Source: Vibrio toranzoniae (GTDB taxonomy: Bacteria > Pseudomonadota > Gammaproteobacteria > Enterobacterales > Vibrionaceae). From it: a DNA stretch of 64,000 nucleotides. Below are positions 25,799-34,644 of this stretch, in pieces. A program made the position numbers and the translations under genes. Location of the stretch: positions 1,364,001-1,428,000 of the forward strand of contig NZ_AP025515.1 in NCBI RefSeq assembly GCF_024347655.1, written 5' to 3'. Position 1 is the first letter of the stretch; every line of letters starts with the position of its first letter. The notes below the pieces were generated by a model. It had not been told where the DNA came from. It ran no database searches and worked only from the letters and a program-made list of their open reading frames with translations.

Positions 25799-27104
25799 AC
25801 AACGCATCGAGAAGGGCAAGCGCTACGGTGAACTTGTTGAATCACAGAATACGGCTCGTACATTAGCGATGGCGACATGGTCAGTTGCTTTGTGTGTTAT
25901 CGCTTTTGCCACTTGGTCTGTCGTCACCCAAGTTGATGAAATTGCCAAAGCCAAAGGCGCAGTGATTCCAGAAGGCGAGAAGCAAGTATTACAAAGTGCA
26001 ATTGGCGGTAAGTTAAAGCAAATTCTCGTTAAAGAAGGTCAGTTGGTCGAGAAAGGTCAGCCACTTGTTGAGTTTGATGCGACCTTCCAACGTACCGCTC
26101 TTGAAGAATTGAAATCTCAACAAGTGACGCTTCTAGCCAGTGTGGAGCGTATGAATGCTCTGCTTGAACAACGTGAACCGAACCTCGCTGAATTCGAGGT
26201 CGATTATCCAGAGATCGTTAGCCAACAAAAAGCACAGTTGAACGCGCAAAAAGCCCTGTATTTCCAAAAACGTGTGGTACTTGAGAAAGAAAGTGAACAA
26301 ATTGCAGAGCAGCTTCGCAGTGTGGAGAAATCTTTACCTAGCTACGAGAGAGAGTTGAGTGCAACCAAGCAGGAGTTGAATATTCTAGAAAAGGGCTACA
26401 AAGCGGGCAATATTTCACGTTTACGTGTGCTTGAAATGAGTCAGAAATTGGCCAGTATCGAGCAGAAAATTGAAGAAGCTCGTGGTAAGAAGTCGGTATT
26501 GATTAGACAAGCAGACAGTAATGACCAAAAAATTGAGCAGCTTTTGGCAGAGGCAAAAGCCAAAGTCAGTGATGATCGCTCGAAAGCCGTATCTGACTTA
26601 TCAGCACTCAATGCCAGAGTTCGTTCAAGCCAAGCTAAATTGACGAACACCATGCTGGTGTCGCCGCTACAAGGTTTGGTGCAAAGCCTACCAAGCACGC
26701 AAAATGGTGGTGTTATTCAGCCGGGTGGAACGGTAGTAGAAATTGTTCCTGTCGGAGGGGAAGCTGATTTTAAAGCTCGTTTGTCGCCAAGAGATATTGG
26801 TTTTGTGAGTGTGGGGCAGCCGACTCGTATTAAGATTGATGCGTTTGATTACAGTCGCTTTGGGGCACTAAAAGGGGCGGTCGAGAGTATTTCACCGACC
26901 ACAAGCCAAAGTGAACGAGGCGAGATCTATTATGAAGTCGTAGTGTCCGTTGATACGCCTTATTTCCGCGATAATCCGGAAAGCTTTTCTATTTTGCCTG
27001 GTATGACGGGTGAGGTGGACATCACTACTGGTGAGAAGTCAGTATTCCAGTATCTTTGGAAGCCGATTTACACCAATGTCAGTGTCGCCTTTGGCGAAAG
27101 GTAA
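25791..27104 (+). CDS. HlyD-family membrane fusion protein
   Basis: Start chosen at ATG 25791, which follows AAGGAG and overlaps the exporter gene end by 8 bp. The 437-residue protein has a short cytoplasmic N-terminus, one transmembrane helix (~20-45), a split biotinyl-lipoyl domain (GGKLKQILVKEGQLVEKGQPLVEF and LVSPLQGLVQSLP), a long coiled-coil hairpin (~100-290) and a beta-barrel ending in PGMTGEVDITTG. It bridges the ABC pair to a TolC-like outer-membrane channel. No such channel gene is in this operon; a shared TolC is likely. The terminator that follows is shared with the convergent giant gene. Confidence 0.93.
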   Translation: MAKQRIEKGKRYGELVESQNTARTLAMATWSVALCVIAFATWSVVTQVDEIAKAKGAVIPEGEKQVLQSAIGGKLKQILVKEGQLVEKGQPLVEFDATFQRTALEELKSQQVTLLASVERMNALLEQREPNLAEFEVDYPEIVSQQKAQLNAQKALYFQKRVVLEKESEQIAEQLRSVEKSLPSYERELSATKQELNILEKGYKAGNISRLRVLEMSQKLASIEQKIEEARGKKSVLIRQADSNDQKIEQLLAEAKAKVSDDRSKAVSDLSALNARVRSSQAKLTNTMLVSPLQGLVQSLPSTQNGGVIQPGGTVVEIVPVGGEADFKARLSPRDIGFVSVGQPTRIKIDAFDYSRFGALKGAVESISPTTSQSERGEIYYEVVVSVDTPYFRDNPESFSILPGMTGEVDITTGEKSVFQYLWKPIYTNVSVAFGER

Positions 27105-27154
27105 TCGTGATGAAGAGTCGTTGAGAGTAAACGAGTACAAAAACAGCAAAGCCG

Positions 27155-27185
27155 AAAAAGGGAGCACATCATGTGCTCCCTTTTT
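27155..27185. terminator. Bidirectional terminator between exporter operon and giant surface protein gene
   Basis: AAAAAGGGAGCACAT and ATGTGCTCCCTTTTT are perfect inverted copies around a single base (31 bp in all), ~50 bp after the HlyD stop. A/T tracts on both sides fit termination in both directions. Confidence 0.92.
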
Positions 27186-27274
27186 GGTTTCCATTTTCTT
27201 TGTTCTGTATGTTCATTAGAGGAGATTACGGGAGCAGACAACACTCCCAATCTTACTTGATGTTGATGTTGATG

Positions 27275-30200
27275 TTATGGATTAGGGTCTATGTCTGGCA
27301 GCCCGTCTATGTCGTTGTGATGGTGATGCTCATCATCTTGGTTGTGGTTGACGTTCGCATCATGGTGTTCCAACGCGTCTGACATATCCAAGTGCGCTTG
27401 GTCATGTGTTGCTGCATCTTGTTGGTCGACTTGTGCAAGTACGATGTCCATATCAGCAGGTTGATCGTCAACTGTTGTCGATGTCGCGTCGGGTTTAATG
27501 CCCAGTGCATCCAGATAAGCTGCTGCACCATGGTGGCTGACATCGTGATGTTGAGGGTCTGTAGCACTAACACTAACATGTTGCTCATTTGTATCATTGC
27601 TATCTTCTACGATAGTAACAGAAGCCTCAAACGTCAGAGGTGAATCTGGTTCATCGTGTTGAACTGGCGCATGCGGAGCCGGAGAGTTGACCTCAATGGT
27701 TAAGCTATTTTGAGATGAATCATTTCTTGAATTGCCATTGGTATCACCGACCCGATAGACCATGCTAGGTACCGTTCCAGTAAATCCAGCATCGGGCGTG
27801 AAGGTATAGTGCCCATCTGTTTCAATAGCGAGCGTGCCAATTCCATTCATAGAATGTGGGTGCCCAGGTGTGACCGTGACATAACCTGCAACGGGGTCTT
27901 TGATTTGAATATCTTGCAGTACTAGGTGTGCATTGGAATCCGTATCTGTTGCAGCACCACTTAATCCTTCATGAGTGCCAAAGCCTGTAATTAGGTTTCC
28001 TTCTATTGGGCCACTATGTTGGATGCCTGAATCACTAAGACTGTGCAAAATAGGATCGTCGGTAGTCCCATTAATAGTGACTGAAATTGAATTTTTGGTA
28101 CCATCTTTTGATGTGACTTCAATTCTATCTGTGAGTGTTTGTCCATTGTCTAAGTCTTGAATCGGCGTACTATTATTGTTTGCTGTATATACCCAAGTAC
28201 CACTACTAGTGATCGTGAAGTGACCATAGGTTCCATCCTGTGATATATACGGCTTCCCTTTGAGATCTAGTGCTGCTTCACCTTGTCCGTCAACATCAGA
28301 AATAACCAAGTGTCCATGACAAACAAGGACATCTGGAATGTTTGCTGCCCCGTTGGTATGCACGCTGTGGTGAATGTTTGTATCTTCTCTTATGCTACCG
28401 GAGTCACCAGTAAATGTTGCGGCATCATTCACGGCTGCAAGGGTGATACTCGCTCCCGTATGCGTAACACCACCATGCGCGTCTTGCACATCATAAGTGA
28501 AGTGAACTTGGCCGTTATAGTCTTTGGTTGGAGTAAAAGTGTATGTACCGTCTTGATTATCTAGAATAGAACCATGATCAACGTGAAGATTCGCAACGGT
28601 GAGTTTGCCTAGGTCGTTGCTATCCACGTCTATAGTGTTTGCCAAGAGTTCGGTGGCGGTGAAGGTCTGCGACTGATCTTCTTTGCCGCTGTTGAGCTGC
28701 ACTTCAGATGAACAGTATGGGCGGTCGTTGTCACCATGAATGGTGATATGAATATCGTGAGTGGTGCCATCGGCGGATTTCACAGTAATGGTGTCGGTTA
28801 ATGATTCACCTTTACCTAAATGATCAATCGCTCGGCCAGTAGCGGTTTGTCCGATGGAGGCGTAATAGCTCCACTCGCCGTTACTTTGCATGATGACTTG
28901 GCCGTGCGCGCCTTGATAGGTACCGCTTTGGGCATGACTTTCCCCAGTATCGGCATCCACTATGGTTAAGTGACCTTCGGTATGAATGAGATCATTGCTG
29001 AGTTCGGCGATATTGCCATGTGCATGATCGGGTGAGCGATCGTCCACACTGGTGCCACTGGTGCTGCCATCGGGAGCGGTATAGGCGCTGCCTTCGTGGG
29101 TCTCGCCAGTATCACCTCCGGTAAATGTCGCAGCATCGGCCACCGCATCGATGTGTAAGGTATTCTGTGTTTCAGCAGAATCAGCATGCCCGTCATTCAC
29201 AGTATATTTGAACGCAACGTCACCATTGAAGTCAGGGGCCGGTACGAATTGCAGTTTGGTGATATCGGCCGCTGTAATGGCTTGTCCTGCGTGAATGCCA
29301 AGCCCATTGAGCACAAATTTACCTTGAGCTGTAGGGGGTAAATCAGTGATTGAAATAGAATGGAGGGTATCGCCCGTATCAATATCAAAGAAGCCAAACT
29401 GACTGGCCTGCATTTGGTACTGGGTATCTTCCGTGCCATTGGTTAACACCACCTTGGTAGCGGTTGGTGCATCATTAGTCCCTGTTACTGTAATAGTAAT
29501 TTCGTGAGTACTATAATCTCGTGAAGTTACTCTATAAACAACGTCACGTGTCTCCCCTTCCTTTAAAGCCTGTAACGCTGGGTTATTATTATCGACAACG
29601 TAAGCCCAACTTCCCGCTTGGCTAATATGCAGGTTTCCACCAAAAGGATCGGAAATAGCATGTTCTCCCCAAGATTTGAAGTCGAAGAATTCTTCCTGTG
29701 GTCCATCCGGATCGTGAATTGCAAGCGTCCCCGAAGCGACTAATTGATCTATTCCGCCAGATCTCGATATTCCTATATCTTCCTTAACGGCACCAGTGTC
29801 GTCTCCTGTAAAGGTAGCTGCGTCTCTGACAGCTGTTAAGTTAATGTTTGCTCGTGAGTGCGTCATCCCACCATGAGCATCGACTACGTCATAGGTAAAA
29901 TGGACTTGGCCATTGTAATTATGGTCTGGAGTAAAGGTGAATGTGCCATCTTTATTGTCGAGTACGGTGCCGTGATCGGCGTGCAGGTTCGAGAGGGTAA
30001 GTTTACCAGCGTCATTGTGATCGACGTCGACGGTATTGGCTAGCAATTGTGCGGTGGTGAAGGTCTGCATTTGGTCTTCTTTACCGCTATTGAGCTGCAC
30101 TTCAGATGAACAGTATGGGCGGTCGTTGTCACCATGAATGGTGATATGAATATCGTGGGTTGTACCATCGGCGGATTTCACTGTAATGGAGTCGGTTAAT

Positions 30201-33200
30201 GATTCACCTTTACCTAAATGATCAATCGCTCGGCCAGTAGCGGTTTGTCCGATGGAGGCGTAATAGCTCCAATCGCCGTTACTTTGCATGATGACTTGGC
30301 CGTGCGCGCCTTGATAGGTACCGCTTTGGGCATGACTTTCTCCAGTATCGGCATCCACGATGGTTAAGTGACCTTCGGTATGAATGAGACCATTGCTCAG
30401 CTCGGCAATGTTGCCATGTGCATGATCGGGGGAGCGATCGTCAACACTGGTGCCGCTAGTGCTGCCATCGGGGGCGGTATAGGCGCTGCCTTCGTGGACC
30501 TCGCCAGTATCATCTCCAGTAAATGTGGCGGCATCGGCCACCGCATCGATGTGTAAGGTATTCTGTGTTTCGGTTGAATCAGTATGCCCATCATTCACGG
30601 TATATTTGAATGCAACGTCACCATTGAAGTTAGGAGCTGGTACGAATTGCAGTTTACTGATATTGGCCGCCGCAATGGCTTGCCCTGCGTGAATGTCATG
30701 TCCATCGAGCACAAATTTACCTTGAGTGGCAGGGGGTAAATCAGTGATTGAAATGGCATGCAGGGTATCGCCCGTATCAATATCAGAGAAGCCAAACTGA
30801 CTGGCCTGCATTTGGTACTGGGTATCTTCCGTACCATTGGTTAACACCACCTTGGTAGCGGTTGGTGCATCGTTAGTGCCGAGTACATCAATGTGTAAGT
30901 CATAAGGTGTGCCGTCGTAGCTGTAAACACGATAAACCACGGTTTCCACTTGGCCTTGGGCGAGGTGTTGCAGCCGCGCGTTGTCGACACTGTAACCCCA
31001 ACCGCCAGCGCTATCGATGCGTAACATCCCACCGAAAGGATCATGAATCGCGCGCTCACCAAAGGCACTGTATTGAAACTTATCTTGACCACTGTCCGGG
31101 TCGACCACTTGGAGTGCGCCATGCGCGAGTTCGGTGGTTACCCCACGATTGTGTGTGCTGTTCGAACCATCTTCTGTCACGTTTTCAGTATTAACTTCAG
31201 TAATAATGGCTTTATCGTCAGTGGGCGTTAGGGTCGTGATCGCCCCGGTGTGAGTCGTCCCTCCATGAGCATCCACGACATTATATGTGAAATGCACCTT
31301 ACCGTTGTAGTTGGTGTTAGGAGTAAAGGTATAGGTGCCATCTTTATTGTCGAGCACGGTGCCATGATCGGCATGCAGGTTCGAGAGGGTAAGTTTGCCA
31401 GCGTCGTTGTTATCGACGTCGACGGTATTGGCCAGCAACTGTGCAGTGGTGAAGGTTTGCGACTGGTCTTCTTTACCGCTGTTTAGCTGCACTTCAGATG
31501 AACAGTATGGGCGGTCGTTATCACCATGAATGGTGATATGAATATCGTGAGTGGTGCCATCGGCGGATTTCACAGTAATGGTGTCGGTTAATGATTCACC
31601 TTTACCTAAATGATCAATCGCTCGGCCAGTAGCGGTTTGTCCGATGGAGGCGTAATAGCTCCAATCGCCGTTACTTTGCATGATGACTTGGCCGTGAGTG
31701 CCTTGATAGGTGCCATTTTTAGCATGACTTTCCCCAGTGTCAGCATCCACGATGGTTAAGTGACCTTCGGTATGAATGAGAGCATTGCTCAGCTCGGCAA
31801 TGTTGCCATGTGCATGATCGGGGGAGCGATCGTCAACACTGGTGCCGCTGGTGCTGCCATCGGGGGCGGTATAGGAGCGGCCTTCGTGGACCTCACCCGT
31901 ATCGACACCAGTGATCTTCGCAGAGTTGTTCACGCCTGTGATGGTGATTGAGAGGTTTTGGGTATTGCTCGCGTTATGCTCATCCGTCACTGTTACTGGG
32001 ATAGTGAGTGTTTTCGTGACACCTGATGCCAAAGATTGGTAAGCGGAATGACTAGGATTGAAGTTATAGCTTCCGTCTGGGTTCATCAACAAACCATCGA
32101 TTTGCGGTGTGCTGTAAGTCAATGTGGCGCTTGTATCTATATCTTGACCAACCATTTGCCCATGGAGAACGCTACCGCCTTCAGTAACAGAGTGAGCCTG
32201 AGCATTAATAGTAGGGGCATCGTTAGTACCATTAATCGTGACCTTAATGGTCGATGGCGTGCCATCAACCGAAGACACAGTGAAAGTCTCTTCAACTTTA
32301 TCGCCAACGTTTAATTGATTAAAGGCGCTGTTAGCAGTGAATGTCCAATGACCATTGGCGTCGATCGTTAAATCGCCGTTCGTCCCGGTCAGTGAAGCTA
32401 CGGTAAACGCATTGTCTGGATTATCGACATCGGTGCTGGTCAGAGTGCCTGAAGTAGTAATGACCGTATCGGTTTCATCGACTGCCACGGCAGCGTTGCT
32501 GACGGTTGCGGCATCATTGGTGCCTTTGATCGTCAACGTAATTTGATGTGGTGTGCCGTCAGCAGAGTGAACAGTGATGATGTCCGTGACTGTGGATCCT
32601 TTCGATAATGATTGTACCTTCGGGTTGGTATTGTCTAAATCATAAGCCCAAGTACCGTCTGGTTGAATGGATAGGCTGCCCCAATGGCCTTGAAGTTGTT
32701 CGGATTGAAAGTGATCTTGGTTTAAATCCGGATCAGAAACTGTTAATTGCCCGTGAGCGTGTAATGTTAAGTCTTCGATCAAAGTGCCAGTATCTAACCC
32801 TGTGACCACTGCGTTGTCGTCAATGCCGCCAATTGTCATTTCAAGCGCTTGAGGAGTGCCATCTTTGGTGTGAATGGTAAACGACTCATGGAGGCTAGAG
32901 AGTGAGGTCAGCGCTTGGATATTGGGAAGTGAATTGTTGACTTGGTAGTGCCATGCACCGTTAGAGTCGATAGTTAGTGTGCCATATTTTCCGGTAATTG
33001 TTTCAGCAAGCACAGAGCTTTGATCATGGTCGGGGTCGACAACATCAATCTTACCTACTGCGTTCAAGAAGCCGTGAGAATCCACGTTGCTATCTTCAGT
33101 CACTATGCCGTGCAAATCTCCAGAAATGGTAGGAACATCTTGCTTACCAGTAACGGGTATTTGAACGACAACGCTAGACCCATTTGATAAGTGAAGCACG

Positions 33201-33853
33201 AACTTATCTGTGCCGGGTTGATTCTGGTGTAGCAAAATGAATTGGGGTGAGAGAGGGTTCAATACAAAGGTATATTTACCGCCCGCATCAACGTGAAGCT
33301 CCCCATATATTCCTTTGATCACTTCCGGAGTAAAGGTTACTGGTAGGCTGGGTGTTGTAGGAACATTGTTGGTCGGTGCGGTTACTTCACCCGACTCGAT
33401 AGAAGGAATCGAACTTGCAGGGATGTAATGTGCTTGAGGGTGCGATGAGCTAGAAAGGTGATGTGACGGTTTTAGCGTAGTTTCACTTCCTGAAGAAGAG
33501 GACTCTTGACCAACAATAGCATTTGAATCGTGAATATTTCTTGTTATTGGTTTTTGATTTTCGTCTTTAGAAATATCAGTGCTTAAATGAACTGCACTTT
33601 CTTGATTGCTGATGGGCTCTTGGTGAACCAATGTTGAATCATCCGTCGGGCTCAACGTTTCAGCTGAAGCGTGTTTAGCGAGCGACGGTAGAATGAGCAT
33701 TAAAGACTGAGTCAGAGGAACATTGATCTTGAGTTGCGAATGTAATCGAACTTTTTTCTTTTTTCCCTCTTTTACAGCTGCTGAGGGTTGGGTTTTAGGT
33801 TGTTCTTTTTTATTGAGCTTTGTGCTTATTTTGACGTTGTTTTCTTTAGTCAT
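27275..33853 (-). CDS. Giant VCBS-repeat surface protein/adhesin (2192 residues)
   Basis: The N-terminus is basic and followed by a weakly hydrophobic stretch (NVPLTQSLMLILPSLAKHASA), which may be a long Sec signal or part of a type I substrate. From ~170 to ~2100 it is a chain of VCBS/cadherin-like beta-domains of about 100 residues, with the typical GTNDAP, GTYTFTP and Asp-rich calcium-binding turns. Three blocks near residues 650-880, 1110-1350 and 1580-1820 are nearly identical. The last ~110 residues are very rich in Asp, His and Gln and end in GLPDIDPNP. No RTX nonapeptides (GGxGxDxLx) are seen. It is convergent with an ABC-ABC-HlyD operon that may export it. A cell-surface adhesion role is inferred from the family. 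Confidence 0.85.
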   Translation of the reverse strand: MTKENNVKISTKLNKKEQPKTQPSAAVKEGKKKKVRLHSQLKINVPLTQSLMLILPSLAKHASAETLSPTDDSTLVHQEPISNQESAVHLSTDISKDENQKPITRNIHDSNAIVGQESSSSGSETTLKPSHHLSSSSHPQAHYIPASSIPSIESGEVTAPTNNVPTTPSLPVTFTPEVIKGIYGELHVDAGGKYTFVLNPLSPQFILLHQNQPGTDKFVLHLSNGSSVVVQIPVTGKQDVPTISGDLHGIVTEDSNVDSHGFLNAVGKIDVVDPDHDQSSVLAETITGKYGTLTIDSNGAWHYQVNNSLPNIQALTSLSSLHESFTIHTKDGTPQALEMTIGGIDDNAVVTGLDTGTLIEDLTLHAHGQLTVSDPDLNQDHFQSEQLQGHWGSLSIQPDGTWAYDLDNTNPKVQSLSKGSTVTDIITVHSADGTPHQITLTIKGTNDAATVSNAAVAVDETDTVITTSGTLTSTDVDNPDNAFTVASLTGTNGDLTIDANGHWTFTANSAFNQLNVGDKVEETFTVSSVDGTPSTIKVTINGTNDAPTINAQAHSVTEGGSVLHGQMVGQDIDTSATLTYSTPQIDGLLMNPDGSYNFNPSHSAYQSLASGVTKTLTIPVTVTDEHNASNTQNLSITITGVNNSAKITGVDTGEVHEGRSYTAPDGSTSGTSVDDRSPDHAHGNIAELSNALIHTEGHLTIVDADTGESHAKNGTYQGTHGQVIMQSNGDWSYYASIGQTATGRAIDHLGKGESLTDTITVKSADGTTHDIHITIHGDNDRPYCSSEVQLNSGKEDQSQTFTTAQLLANTVDVDNNDAGKLTLSNLHADHGTVLDNKDGTYTFTPNTNYNGKVHFTYNVVDAHGGTTHTGAITTLTPTDDKAIITEVNTENVTEDGSNSTHNRGVTTELAHGALQVVDPDSGQDKFQYSAFGERAIHDPFGGMLRIDSAGGWGYSVDNARLQHLAQGQVETVVYRVYSYDGTPYDLHIDVLGTNDAPTATKVVLTNGTEDTQYQMQASQFGFSDIDTGDTLHAISITDLPPATQGKFVLDGHDIHAGQAIAAANISKLQFVPAPNFNGDVAFKYTVNDGHTDSTETQNTLHIDAVADAATFTGDDTGEVHEGSAYTAPDGSTSGTSVDDRSPDHAHGNIAELSNGLIHTEGHLTIVDADTGESHAQSGTYQGAHGQVIMQSNGDWSYYASIGQTATGRAIDHLGKGESLTDSITVKSADGTTHDIHITIHGDNDRPYCSSEVQLNSGKEDQMQTFTTAQLLANTVDVDHNDAGKLTLSNLHADHGTVLDNKDGTFTFTPDHNYNGQVHFTYDVVDAHGGMTHSRANINLTAVRDAATFTGDDTGAVKEDIGISRSGGIDQLVASGTLAIHDPDGPQEEFFDFKSWGEHAISDPFGGNLHISQAGSWAYVVDNNNPALQALKEGETRDVVYRVTSRDYSTHEITITVTGTNDAPTATKVVLTNGTEDTQYQMQASQFGFFDIDTGDTLHSISITDLPPTAQGKFVLNGLGIHAGQAITAADITKLQFVPAPDFNGDVAFKYTVNDGHADSAETQNTLHIDAVADAATFTGGDTGETHEGSAYTAPDGSTSGTSVDDRSPDHAHGNIAELSNDLIHTEGHLTIVDADTGESHAQSGTYQGAHGQVIMQSNGEWSYYASIGQTATGRAIDHLGKGESLTDTITVKSADGTTHDIHITIHGDNDRPYCSSEVQLNSGKEDQSQTFTATELLANTIDVDSNDLGKLTVANLHVDHGSILDNQDGTYTFTPTKDYNGQVHFTYDVQDAHGGVTHTGASITLAAVNDAATFTGDSGSIREDTNIHHSVHTNGAANIPDVLVCHGHLVISDVDGQGEAALDLKGKPYISQDGTYGHFTITSSGTWVYTANNNSTPIQDLDNGQTLTDRIEVTSKDGTKNSISVTINGTTDDPILHSLSDSGIQHSGPIEGNLITGFGTHEGLSGAATDTDSNAHLVLQDIQIKDPVAGYVTVTPGHPHSMNGIGTLAIETDGHYTFTPDAGFTGTVPSMVYRVGDTNGNSRNDSSQNSLTIEVNSPAPHAPVQHDEPDSPLTFEASVTIVEDSNDTNEQHVSVSATDPQHHDVSHHGAAAYLDALGIKPDATSTTVDDQPADMDIVLAQVDQQDAATHDQAHLDMSDALEHHDANVNHNQDDEHHHHNDIDGLPDIDPNP
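28660..29485 (-). repeat. Long internal repeat of the giant gene, copy 1
   Basis: It is near-identical to 30058-30883 (offset exactly 1398 bp), and its first ~450 bp also match 31450-31900. In the 165 bp from 28711 I count two differences from the third copy. It encodes a YCSSEV-containing VCBS block plus an adjacent GTNDAPTATKVV block. Confidence 0.85.
30058..30883 (-). repeat. Long internal repeat of the giant gene, copy 2
   Basis: Offset 1398 bp from copy 1 and 1392 bp from copy 3; both are multiples of three, so the copies stay in frame. Identity is high across both encoded blocks. Confidence 0.85.
31450..31900 (-). repeat. Long internal repeat of the giant gene, copy 3 (short form)
   Basis: It matches the first ~450 bp of copies 1 and 2, then changes to unrelated VCBS sequence. 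It is the copy nearest the protein N-terminus (around residues 650-800). Confidence 0.8.
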
Positions 33854-34030
33854 CTTCTCATCCGTGAATCTCTATTATTCTGCTTTAAGTAAAATACACA
33901 GATCGAGGTTTGGCGAGCTAATAAGATAATTTTTAAAGAAAATTTCTTTAAATCAAACAATTCTCTCATTTTGATGTAAACGTGTTGAATATCCATTTGT
34001 TCATTAACTCAAGGTATTGAGTAATGAGCA

Positions 34031-34061
34031 TTGACCTTACCCTAAGGGGAACCTTTATAGT
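34031..34061 (+). promoter_or_regulatory. MerR-family (CueR-like) promoter of the copper island
   Basis: TTGACC (34031-34036) and TATAGT (34056-34061) are separated by 19 bp. This is the over-long spacer required by MerR-family activators. The spacer TTACCCTAAGGGGAACCTT contains a partial dyad centred on CCCTAAGGG and the ACCTT/CCTT words of CueR operators. It lies 25 bp before the first gene of the copper island. No cueR gene is in the window. The call is by pattern and context. Confidence 0.72.
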
Positions 34062-34086
34062 TACCGTATAAATTTAAAGGTTAGCT

Positions 34087-34551
34087 ATGACAAACACACT
34101 CCGAACAACTTGGATTACTGTTTTCAGCATCATCGCGATGTTGATGTCTAGCTATGCCTCAAGCTCATCAGCCATGATGACTGAAGTAATGATGATGGAA
34201 ATGCTCTCGAGCAAATCGGCTTGTTACCACAGCGATACGTCGGTTAATGATTCAATGGCGGGATGTCATGTGACGAGTGAAGAACCACACGCTGAACACT
34301 CCAATATGGGTGCTCATGGTTTGATGGCTCAATGCGACATGTCTTCAATGAGCGAAGACGGCGGCCACATGATGGGTAACCATTGTTCGAGTGCCGATTG
34401 TTGTGCCTCAGTGTGTTCTACAACTTCTTTTCCAATTCAGGCTGTTCAAGCCGCCAACCCCTTTGTCTCTTCTTTAGCTCGTTTTCAATCTGTCATTATT
34501 GGGCAGAAAGTCGCACGCGCTCAATCTTTGTTACGCCCACCCACCGCATAA
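34087..34551 (+). CDS. Small exported Met/His/Cys-rich protein of the copper island
   Basis: The 154-residue protein starts with a signal peptide (~residues 1-25), with AAAGG upstream of ATG. The middle is crowded with metal ligands: MMTEVMMMEML, SMAGCH, HAEHSNMGAHGLMAQCDMSSM, HMMGNHCSSADCCASVCS. It reads like a periplasmic Cu(I)/Ag(I)-binding protein, perhaps related to small leader proteins of cop/cus loci. I do not recognise a named family. Its start lies 25 bp after the MerR-type promoter, so it is probably the first gene of the copper-induced transcript. The C-terminus (FVSSLARFQSVIIGQKVARAQ) has no ligand residues. Confidence 0.75.
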   Translation: MTNTLRTTWITVFSIIAMLMSSYASSSSAMMTEVMMMEMLSSKSACYHSDTSVNDSMAGCHVTSEEPHAEHSNMGAHGLMAQCDMSSMSEDGGHMMGNHCSSADCCASVCSTTSFPIQAVQAANPFVSSLARFQSVIIGQKVARAQSLLRPPTA

Positions 34552-34644
34552 ATCTATATCTAAAAATATAGCGATATCAGAGTCATAAACCTGATACGCC
34601 AATCTTTTATATGCGTTATTTAACGCTAGATATGGACATTCATT

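Noticed and set aside
27307..27597. Met-rich minus-strand frame within the end of the giant gene
   Set aside because: It is the other frame of the CAT/ATC-rich tail coding sequence and has no ribosome site.
27275..33853. A CRISPR-like or phage repeat explanation for the repeated DNA in the giant gene
   Set aside because: Repeats are long, in frame, and encode VCBS domains; there are no short spacer-repeat units.
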